Assembly: GCA_041309605.1 (NCBI GenBank)
Contig: JBFYZH010000122.1
Location: 1-15,312, forward strand
Length of the DNA: 15,312 bases
Direction: 5' to 3'
Origin: JALOPX01 sp041309605
Lineage (GTDB): Bacteria; Krumholzibacteriota; Krumholzibacteriia; Krumholzibacteriales; Krumholzibacteriaceae
Shown here: positions 6,801 through 15,312 of the stretch, in pieces
How positions within the stretch are numbered: position 1 is the first letter of the stretch
How the letters are laid out: the number at the start of each line of letters is the position of its first letter
Made by a program: the position numbers and the translations under genes
The notes under the pieces: model-generated
Told to the model about the DNA's origin: nothing
Databases searched by the model: none
What the model saw: only the letters and a program-made list of their open reading frames with translations

Positions 6801-7644
6801 CACGAGGATACAGTCTCTTATGGAAGCGGCCGCCAGGGCGATCGAGGGCATCGAGAGCAATTATGAGAAGGAAATGGAACGGATCATGCGCGGCGATGAA
6901 CTGCCCCCGGGCGTCAGCAAACTCGTGAAGACATACATCGCCAGGAAGAGAAAGGTTTCCGTCGGCGACAAGATGGCCGGCCGGCACGGCAACAAGGGTG
7001 TCGTGTCGCGGATCGTTCCCGAGGAGGATATGCCGATGCTCGAAGACGGCACTCCCGTGGATATCATCCTGAACCCGCTCGGAGTCCCCAGCCGAATGAA
7101 CGTCGGGCAGATCCTCGAAACGCATCTCGGGTGGGCCGCTTTCAAGACGGGATTCAAGGCATATACGCCGGTCTTCAACGGAGCAACGGTGGACGAGATC
7201 AAGAACGCCCTCAGGGAAGCCGGCCTTCCGGAATCCGGCAAGGCAAAGCTCTACGACGGGATTACAGGAGAGACATTCGACAACGAGATAACGGTCGGGT
7301 ACATCTACATGCTGAAACTTTCCCATCTCGTTGACGACAAGATTCACGCGAGATCGATCGGCCCATACTCCCTCGTCTCGCAGCAGCCTCTCGGCGGCAA
7401 GGCCCAGTTCGGAGGCCAGAGGTTCGGAGAGATGGAAGTGTGGGCGCTCGAAGCGTACGGAGCGGCTTACTGTCTGCAGGAGCTGCTCACCGTGAAGTCG
7501 GACGACGTCACCGGCCGAAGCAAGATATACGAAGCGATCGTCAAGGGGGACAACGCCCCGGAGCCGGGACTTCCCGAGTCGTTCAACGTACTTATAAAGG
7601 AACTGCAGAGCCTTTGTCTCGATGTTCATCTCGATAAGGATTAA
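3859..7644 (+). CDS. rpoB: DNA-directed RNA polymerase subunit beta
   Basis: The beta subunit of core RNA polymerase, with beta', forms the active centre. The 1261-residue protein is complete, from MIKKPERINYEKIPQVKEIP to the usual end with FNVLIKELQSLCLDV. QLHRSPGVVF lies near 147-155. The rifampicin pocket, SSQLSQFMDQTNPLSELTH plus KRRLSALGPGGL, covers 456-484; D464, H474 and S479 are wild type, so no common resistance change is present. CPIETPEGPNIGLI begins at 507, and GDKMAGRHGNKG begins at 1036, with K1038 and K1046 matching the active-site lysines. A charged, coiled-coil-like segment at about 885-1020 (IFSRKERDDRAKS onward) corresponds to the E. coli beta-i9 insertion. AGGGAGGGG (3841-3849), 9 nt upstream, fixes the ATG. 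It is 17 nt before rpoC. Confidence 0.99.
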   Translation: MIKKPERINYEKIPQVKEIPHLLEVQLASFERFLQRGCAIDKRENIGLESVFRSVFPVVSTRGDFTLEYIGYTVGEPKYTVEECKERDLTYAVPLKAALRLVVRENTEGESVIKDIIQSEVYLGEIPLITDKGTFIINGAERVIVSQLHRSPGVVFSDDFHANGKRLFNSRIIPYRGSWVEFVIDVNDIMYVYIDRRRKIPVTVLLKAMGFEPNSAIIKLFHKTKIHTLSPKPNRKDSSLIGSYLAEDVVSRETGEIIVESGKVLTETALDLMKSQKNFKVVLIDKEGSLEDDVIIKTLEKDPTSGREDSLKKIYNLMRPGDPPNAETARALLDRLFFNPKRYNLASVGRYKINSRLGIDVPLDTTTLTEKDFIAVVANLIQIKETDGPVDDIDHLGNRRVRSVGELLANQFSVGLARMSRIIRERMTIQESENPTPYDLVNARTISAVIQSFFGSSQLSQFMDQTNPLSELTHKRRLSALGPGGLTRERAGFEVRDVHFTHYGRMCPIETPEGPNIGLITSLATYARVNEFGFLETPYRRVKNGVVTDEIDMLSADIEDRHIIAHANSPIDSKGRFVQPTVMARFRGDFVVVDPKELSYMDVSPTQLISAAAALIPFLEHDDANRALMGCNMQRQAVPLLRAEAPLVGTGLEKKVAYDSGVLGIARRAGRVESVEADKIVISYSSKKDEDGFDDFSGFGGVDEYRLIKYQRSNQDTCVNQKPLVEIGQKVRKGEVIADSSATEDGELALGRNILVAFMPWRGYNFEDAIILSERLVKDDVYTSIHIEEFETQVRDTKAGMEEITREIPNVSEEMLVNLDGDGIVRIGAHIKAGDILVGKVTPKGETELTPEEKLLKAIFGEKAGDVRDASLKAPPGMDGIVVDIKIFSRKERDDRAKSTEKKKVQELMRQRDQEIEHVKEKRRERLAALMLGETTEKLIHSETGELQAKAGRKITEKLLETIDVDHLHWGLPIVKDPKVDTRIQSLMEAAARAIEGIESNYEKEMERIMRGDELPPGVSKLVKTYIARKRKVSVGDKMAGRHGNKGVVSRIVPEEDMPMLEDGTPVDIILNPLGVPSRMNVGQILETHLGWAAFKTGFKAYTPVFNGATVDEIKNALREAGLPESGKAKLYDGITGETFDNEITVGYIYMLKLSHLVDDKIHARSIGPYSLVSQQPLGGKAQFGGQRFGEMEVWALEAYGAAYCLQELLTVKSDDVTGRSKIYEAIVKGDNAPEPGLPESFNVLIKELQSLCLDVHLDKD

Positions 7645-7661
7645 AGAGCTGGAGGTTTTTC

Positions 7662-11768
<4,107 letters not shown>

Positions 11769-11789
11769 GAATGACTACGGGGGGGGCGA

Positions 11790-11816
11790 GGCCGGAACGA
11801 TTTTCCGGCGCCGGCC
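11790..11816 (+). terminator. Overlapping inverted repeats after rpoC, possible weak terminator
   Basis: About 20 nt after the rpoC stop, GCCGGAA (11791-11797) pairs perfectly with TTCCGGC (11803-11809) around a 5-nt loop. Alternatively GGCCGG (11790-11795) pairs with CCGGCC (11811-11816). The sequence after the stem is CTTTCCCG rather than a real T-run, so intrinsic termination should be weak. The position, between the end of rpoC and a new promoter for rpsL, is where a terminator or 3'-end-stabilising structure is expected. A run of eight G also lies just upstream, at 11779-11786. Confidence 0.4.
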
Positions 11817-11845
11817 CTTTCCCGTATCGGAGGCGCATCCTCTGA

Positions 11846-11894
11846 AACATATGTAAATTAATTACTTGACAGGAAGATATCGGGATGTTAAATT
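11846..11894 (+). promoter_or_regulatory. Sigma70-type promoter of the str operon with AT-rich upstream element
   Basis: A perfect -35 box TTGACA (11866-11871) is followed by a 17-nt spacer and the -10 TAAATT (11889-11894). TG at 11886-11887 gives an extended -10. The block at 11846-11865 just upstream is strongly AT-rich within GC-rich surroundings and resembles an UP element for the polymerase alpha subunits. Transcription should start near 11901, giving a leader of about 73 nt before rpsL. This is the clearest promoter in the window and suggests the rpsL-rpsG-fusA-tuf block can be expressed separately from rpoBC. The call rests on sequence match only. Confidence 0.82.
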
Positions 11895-11900
11895 GCTCAT

Positions 11901-11929
11901 CTGCATCCTGACCGGATGTCAGGACGCAG
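11901..11929 (+). promoter_or_regulatory. Stem-loop at the predicted 5' end of the rpsL mRNA
   Basis: CTGC-A-TCCTGAC (11901-11912) pairs with GTCAGGA-C-GCAG (11918-11929): 11 base pairs, one A/C mismatch and a CGGAT loop. Its first base falls at the start site predicted from the promoter's -10 box. A smaller stem, GTGT/ACAC (11932-11942), follows. Possible roles are protection of the mRNA 5' end, a binding site for a ribosomal protein repressor, or a DNA operator dyad in the initial transcribed region. The pairing is directly visible; the role is unknown. Confidence 0.65.
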
Positions 11930-11973
11930 GAGTGTATAACACGTTAGAGCAATAGGATTTAAGAGGGTATAAA

Positions 11974-12360
11974 GTGCCGACGATCAACCAGCTGGTTAGG
12001 AAGGGCCGGAAGGCCCAGACAAAAAAAACGAGTGCTCCGGCTCTTGCGGCCTGTCCGCAGAAAAGGGGAGTCTGTACTCGCGTTTACACGTCGACCCCGA
12101 AAAAGCCGAATTCGGCTATCCGGAAGGTCGCCAGGGTGAGGCTTACGAATGGCTTCGAAGTCACCGCTTATATTCCGGGCGAAGGGCATAACCTCCAGGA
12201 ACATTCGATCGTTCTGGTACGCGGCGGTCGAGTGAAGGATCTGCCCGGAGTCAGGTATCATATAATCCGCGGAACGCTGGATACGAGCGGCGTAGACGGC
12301 AGGACAAAGAGGCGGTCGAAGTACGGGGTCAAGAGGCCCAAGAAAACCGTGACCGCTTAG
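11974..12360 (+). CDS. rpsL: 30S ribosomal protein S12 (GTG start)
   Basis: S12 lies at the decoding centre and controls translational accuracy; it is the classic streptomycin-resistance target. The 128-residue protein has the full family signature: PTINQLVRKGRK, CPQKRGVCTRVYT, TPKKPNSAIRKVARVRL, GHNLQEHSIVLVRGGRVKDLPGVRYH and SKYGVKRPKK. K43 and K44 in TPKKPNS and K88 in GRVKDLPG are unchanged, so no common streptomycin-resistance substitution is present. The GTG at 11974 is the start, because AAGAGGG (11961-11967) lies 6 nt upstream and it gives the canonical N-terminus. It is the first gene of the str operon, 20 nt before rpsG. Confidence 0.98.
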   Translation: MPTINQLVRKGRKAQTKKTSAPALAACPQKRGVCTRVYTSTPKKPNSAIRKVARVRLTNGFEVTAYIPGEGHNLQEHSIVLVRGGRVKDLPGVRYHIIRGTLDTSGVDGRTKRRSKYGVKRPKKTVTA

Positions 12361-12380
12361 TAGTAAAGGAGTTATTTAGA

Positions 12381-12851
12381 ATGCCGCGTAGAAGAGAAGT
12401 AATCAAGAGAGAGATCATCCCCGATCCAAAATACGGCGATGTCCTTCTTGCGAGGTTCGTAAACTATATAATGCGCAGGGGCAAGAAGAGTACGGCTGAA
12501 AGGATAGTTTACGACGCCATAGAGATCATGGAGGAAAAGACCGGGCAGAGCGGTCTTGAGGTCATGAAGAAAGCTTTGGAGAATGTAAAGCCGGTTCTCG
12601 AGGTCACATCACGGCGCGTCGGCGGAGCCACGTATCAGGTTCCGATCGAGGTGCGGGCCAACAGGAAACTGGCGCTTGCAATGAGATGGATCATCCTGTA
12701 CTCGAAACAGAGGCCTGAAAAAACGATGGCGGAAAAGCTTGCGGCTGAGCTTATACTCGCCTCCAAACGTGAAGGGCCCTCGATCAAGAAGCGTGAGGAT
12801 ACGCACAAGATGGCCGAAGCGAACAAGGCGTTTGCGCATTATCGCTGGTAG
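12381..12851 (+). CDS. rpsG: 30S ribosomal protein S7
   Basis: S7 nucleates assembly of the 30S head and contacts the E-site region. The 156-residue protein is the usual bacterial length, with MPRRREVIKREIIPDPKYGD, the FVNYIMRRGKKSTAERIVYDA block, SRRVGGATYQVPIEV and an NKAFAHYRW ending. AAAGGAG (12365-12371) lies 9 nt before the ATG. In E. coli S7 represses its operon by binding a large rpsL-rpsG intercistronic structure. Here that gap is only 20 nt, so the same arrangement is absent; any feedback would need another site, such as the leaders upstream of rpsL or fusA. Confidence 0.98.
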   Translation: MPRRREVIKREIIPDPKYGDVLLARFVNYIMRRGKKSTAERIVYDAIEIMEEKTGQSGLEVMKKALENVKPVLEVTSRRVGGATYQVPIEVRANRKLALAMRWIILYSKQRPEKTMAEKLAAELILASKREGPSIKKREDTHKMAEANKAFAHYRW

Positions 12852-12984
12852 TTGATTGCGGTATTCCGCCGGGTTACTGCTGACCTGGGGGAATCAGATA
12901 GATTTTCGTGCGGTGTTGGGTGGTTCCATTCCGGTGTCCGAGTTGCAGCAGGATATCAGAGATGGATAACAAGGGATAAAATTG

Positions 12985-13041
12985 ATGAAACTAAAGCAAC
13001 TTTGCTTTAACAGCATTATTTGCCGCAGGTTCTTCCAGTAG
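12985..13041 (+). CDS. Candidate 18-codon leader peptide upstream of fusA
   Basis: ATG at 12985 opens an 18-codon frame ending in TAG (13039-13041), encoding MKLKQLCFNSIICRRFFQ. AAGGG (12971-12975), 9 nt upstream, is a plausible ribosome-binding site. The peptide is short, hydrophobic and basic and resembles no family I know. Interest comes from its place: the stop lies 5 nt before the 5' arm of the stem-loop that reaches the fusA ribosome-binding site. A ribosome finishing this frame would cover that arm. Short ORFs with some SD match are common by chance, so confidence is low. Confidence 0.25.
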   Translation: MKLKQLCFNSIICRRFFQ

Positions 13042-13046
13042 TACGG

Positions 13047-13086
13047 CTTCTTCGCCGGGACCCTGGAAGGGGCTTCGGCGAAAAAG
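13047..13086 (+). promoter_or_regulatory. Stem-loop partly covering the fusA ribosome-binding site
   Basis: TTCGCCG (13051-13057) pairs perfectly with CGGCGAA (13076-13082). Past a single C/A mismatch, CTT (13047-13049) pairs with AAG (13084-13086). Inside the loop CCCT (13061-13064) can pair with AGGG (13068-13071). The fusA ribosome-binding site AAGAGG is at 13084-13089, so half of it is in the extended stem and the rest abuts it. The fold could limit fusA translation when closed. Pairing is visible; regulation is inferred. Confidence 0.5.
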
Positions 13087-13094
13087 AGGCCGGA

Positions 13095-15176
13095 ATGGCA
13101 AGGCAGTTCCCTCTCAACAAGACACGCAATATCGGCATCGCGGCCCATATCGACGCCGGCAAGACGACCGTGACCGAAAGGATCCTTTACTATACGGGAA
13201 AGGTCCACCGCATGGGCGAAGTGCACGAGGGGAACACCGTCATGGACTGGATGGATCAGGAAAGGGAGCGCGGCATAACGATAACTTCCGCCGCCACGAC
13301 CTGCATCTGGAACGACCATTGTATAAATATCATAGACACGCCGGGCCACGTCGATTTTACGGTGGAGGTGGAAAGAAGCCTTAGGGTGCTCGACGGATGC
13401 GTGGCGATCTTCTGCGGAGTGGGCGGAGTGGAACCGCAGTCGGAGACCGTATGGAGACAGGCGGATAAATATCATATTCCGAGGATAGCGTTCGTCAACA
13501 AGATGGACAGGGCGGGATCCGATTTCTGGAACGTGGTGAGCATGATGCGCAAGAGACTCGGCGCCAATGTCATGCCCGTTCAGTTGCCGATAGGTTCCGG
13601 CGAGTCGTTCAACGGCCTTGTGGACCTTATCGGCATGAAGGCGTTTCTGTACGACAGGGAAGCCCTGGGAACTAATTTCACCGAAATGGAGATTCCCGGC
13701 GACCTGATCAAGGAAAGCCTTCAGGCCCGTGAGGAACTCCTCGGGGCTCTGGCGGATTACGACGAAGAGGTACTTCATCACGTCGTCCACGGGGACGAGG
13801 TGTCGGAAGAGACGATAAAAAACGCGTTGAGAAAAGCCGTGCTCGGCGACAGGGTCGTTCCCGTCATGTGCGGGGCGGCCTTCAAGAACATCGGCGTGCG
13901 GAAACTTCTCGACGCGGTGATCGATTATCTGCCGAACCCCGTCGACGTTCCGCCGGTGAAGGGGATCAACCCCTTTACATTGAAGGAAGAGGAAAGGCAC
14001 GCCGACGAATCGGAGCCTTTCACGGCGCTCGTATTCAAGGTCATCACCGACCCGTTCGTCGGGCGGCTTCATTATATAAGGGTTTACAGCGGCGCCATCA
14101 GTACGGGCGAATATGCGGTAAACGCGACGAACAGGAAAAAGGAACGTTTTACAAAGGTTCTTCAGATGCACGCGAACAAGCGTGAAGAAATAAAGGATAT
14201 TTTTGCCGGCGATATCGTGGCGATAGTCGGGCTGAAACATTCCTCGACGGGCGATACGCTGTGTGATACCAGGCATCCTCTTCAGCTCGAGAAGATGATT
14301 TTCCCCGAACCGGTCATCTCGGTCGCCATCGAGCCCAAGACCAAGGCCGACGAAATGCAGCTTTCGGACGTGCTCCGAAGGCTCGCCGAAGAGGATCCGA
14401 CCTTCCAGGTAAGGATCGATCACGAGACCGGAGAGACTCTCATATCGGGAATGGGCGAGCTTCACCTGGAAATCCTGGTCGACAGGATGCTCAGGGAATT
14501 CAAGGTGGGCGCGAACGTGGGACGCCCGCAGGTGGCCTACAAGGAAACGATCACGAAATCGTGCCGTTCCGAGGGCAAGTTCGTAAAGCAGAGCGGGGGA
14601 AGGGGACAATACGGCCATGTCGTCATAGATCTCGAACCGGCGCCGGGCGAAGGATTCCGTTTCGAGAACAGGATCATCGGTGGTACGATACCGAAACAGT
14701 TCGTCCCCTACGTGGAAACCGGACTTCGCGAGTCGATGACGAGCGGCCCGGTCAACGGCTGCCCGGTGATCGACGTGAAGGTCTCCCTGGTGGACGGTTC
14801 CTACCATGAAGTGGATTCGACCGACATCGCTTTCCGCGTCGCCGCAGGCAAGGCGTTTTTCGACGGCGTTCGAAGGGCGAACCCGGTGCTTCTGGAACCG
14901 ATCATGGAGATCGAAATAGTTTTACCTACGGAGTATTTGGGAGACGTGATAAACAGCCTTAACACGCGCAGGGGAAAAGTCGAGGACATGTCCAGCAGGG
15001 CTGAAGCGAAGGTCATTTCCGCGACTGCTCCCCTTTCGGACATGTTCGGTTATGCGACCACGCTGCGATCTCTGACCCAGGGAAGGGCAGTATACAGTAT
15101 GCAGTTTTCACATTATGACCAGGTGCCGGAGCAGGTGGTCGCCCAGATGCAGGGCCGGGTAAGGGGCCTTGCTTGA
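13095..15176 (+). CDS. fusA: Elongation factor G
   Basis: EF-G is the GTPase that drives translocation and, with RRF, ribosome recycling. The 693-residue protein has the standard length. GTPase motifs are AHIDAGKT (17-24), RGITIT (59-64, switch I), DTPGH (81-85, with catalytic His 85) and NKMD (135-138). Later blocks include GMGELHLEILVDR in domain III, and in domain IV GGRGQYGHV and SYHEVDSTD, with H571 at the tip that enters the decoding site. The C-terminal part has PTEYLGDVINSLNTRRG and MFGYATTLRSLTQGRA. The ATG at 13095 is preceded by AAGAGG (13084-13089) at 5 nt and gives the usual MARQxPLxKTRNIGI start. The frame stays open upstream to a TTG at 13020 with no ribosome-binding site. The tuf start is 15 nt downstream. 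Confidence 0.97.
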   Translation: MARQFPLNKTRNIGIAAHIDAGKTTVTERILYYTGKVHRMGEVHEGNTVMDWMDQERERGITITSAATTCIWNDHCINIIDTPGHVDFTVEVERSLRVLDGCVAIFCGVGGVEPQSETVWRQADKYHIPRIAFVNKMDRAGSDFWNVVSMMRKRLGANVMPVQLPIGSGESFNGLVDLIGMKAFLYDREALGTNFTEMEIPGDLIKESLQAREELLGALADYDEEVLHHVVHGDEVSEETIKNALRKAVLGDRVVPVMCGAAFKNIGVRKLLDAVIDYLPNPVDVPPVKGINPFTLKEEERHADESEPFTALVFKVITDPFVGRLHYIRVYSGAISTGEYAVNATNRKKERFTKVLQMHANKREEIKDIFAGDIVAIVGLKHSSTGDTLCDTRHPLQLEKMIFPEPVISVAIEPKTKADEMQLSDVLRRLAEEDPTFQVRIDHETGETLISGMGELHLEILVDRMLREFKVGANVGRPQVAYKETITKSCRSEGKFVKQSGGRGQYGHVVIDLEPAPGEGFRFENRIIGGTIPKQFVPYVETGLRESMTSGPVNGCPVIDVKVSLVDGSYHEVDSTDIAFRVAAGKAFFDGVRRANPVLLEPIMEIEIVLPTEYLGDVINSLNTRRGKVEDMSSRAEAKVISATAPLSDMFGYATTLRSLTQGRAVYSMQFSHYDQVPEQVVAQMQGRVRGLA

Positions 15177-15191
15177 GAAGGAGGAAGCTTC

Positions 15192-15312
15192 ATGGCAAAG
15201 AAGAAGTTTGAACGGACGAAGCCGCATGTGAACGTAGGGACGATAGGGCACGTAGATCACGGGAAGACGACGCTGACTGCGGCGATGACCAAGCACATGG
15301 CCAAGAGGGGGC
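15192..15312 (+). CDS. tuf: Elongation factor Tu, N-terminal start (3' part outside window)
   Basis: The first 40 codons of a second EF-Tu gene begin MAKKKFERTKPHVNVGTIGH. The P-loop GHVDHGKT occupies residues 19-26, so the GTP-binding site is intact as far as seen; the rest lies beyond the window. A near-perfect ribosome-binding site AAGGAGG (15178-15184) lies 7 nt before the ATG and overlaps nothing but the 15-nt gap after fusA. This is the canonical str-operon tuf. Codon use differs from the neighbours: all four glycines are GGG and most threonines are ACG. The tuf tail at the other end of the window uses GGC or GGA for glycine. The sample is small. Confidence 0.97.
   Translation, partial: MAKKKFERTKPHVNVGTIGHVDHGKTTLTAAMTKHMAKRG

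Larger units (their letters stand above)
12852..13094 (+). other. Long leader region between rpsG and fusA
   Basis: This 243-nt gap is the longest in the window, unlike the short rpsG-fusA gap of many bacteria. It holds a 4-bp GCGG/CCGC hairpin (12858-12869) just after rpsG and an AT-rich stem TAAAGCA/TGCTTTA (12992-12998 and 13003-13009). It also holds a candidate 18-codon ORF (12985-13041) and a longer stem-loop touching the fusA ribosome-binding site (13047-13086). I see no convincing sigma70 promoter; TTGATG at 12982-12987 has no good -10 partner. No terminator with a T-run is visible. The region from about 12870 to 12960 shows nothing I can interpret. Confidence 0.5.

Noticed and set aside
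13020..13094. TTG-initiated 25-residue N-terminal extension of EF-G
   Set aside because: There is no ribosome-binding site before the TTG. The ATG at 13095 gives the canonical EF-G start with AAGAGG at 5 nt.
12894..14807. A 637-codon minus-strand frame opposite fusA and its leader
   Set aside because: It is a shadow of fusA codon bias, with a His/Arg/Asp-rich translation without family resemblance. It extends into the leader only because few stops occur there by chance.

Overview
The window is a contiguous bacterial transcription/translation housekeeping locus. All genes are on the + strand, in the order tuf (3' end) - rpmG - secE - nusG - rplK - rplA - rplJ - rplL - rpoB - rpoC - rpsL - rpsG - fusA - tuf (5' end). 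It joins the 'rif' cluster (secE to rpoC) directly to the 'str' cluster (rpsL to tuf), and the tail and head of two separate, same-direction EF-Tu genes bound it. Every gene is intact except the two tuf fragments cut by the window edges. I see no mobile element, CRISPR array, tRNA or rRNA gene.

Organism. It is a bacterium with moderately GC-rich DNA that uses AGG (Arg) and ATA (Ile) freely. RpoC carries a large insertion in the trigger-loop region, like the SI3 insertion of E. coli. RpoB carries a charged helical insertion before its Lys-rich active-site motif, like E. coli beta-i9. L33 is the zinc-ribbon (four-Cys) form. NusG and L7/L12 both have charged N-terminal extensions. The RNA polymerase insertions argue against Firmicutes and Actinobacteria. 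A Gram-negative lineage, perhaps in or near the FCB group or an uncultured phylum, would fit, but this is an inference and the phylum cannot be fixed from here.

Layout. 1-574: EF-Tu tail, L33 and SecE, with a 99-nt foldable GC-rich spacer before secE. 614-3805: NusG and the L11-L1-L10-L7/L12 stalk genes, spaced 20-73 nt apart. 3859-11768: the beta and beta' subunits of RNA polymerase, 17 nt apart, with rpoC starting at TTG. 11769-11973: the main regulatory spacer. It holds inverted repeats just after rpoC, then an AT-rich block, a TTGACA/TAAATT promoter with an extended -10, and a strong stem-loop beginning where transcription should start. 11974-12851: S12 (GTG start) and S7. 12852-13094: a 243-nt leader before fusA, with an 18-codon candidate leader ORF and a hairpin whose 3' arm runs into the fusA ribosome-binding site. 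13095-15312: EF-G and the start of the second tuf.

Together the products build the ribosomal GTPase-associated stalk (L11, L10, L7/L12), the elongation factors that dock on it (EF-G, EF-Tu), decoding-centre and head proteins of the 30S subunit (S12, S7), core RNA polymerase, the factor that couples polymerase to ribosome (NusG) and a Sec translocon subunit. I found no wholly new system. The observations most worth a second look are the charged extensions on NusG and L7/L12, the stem-loop at the str promoter start site, and the possible leader-peptide/hairpin control of fusA.
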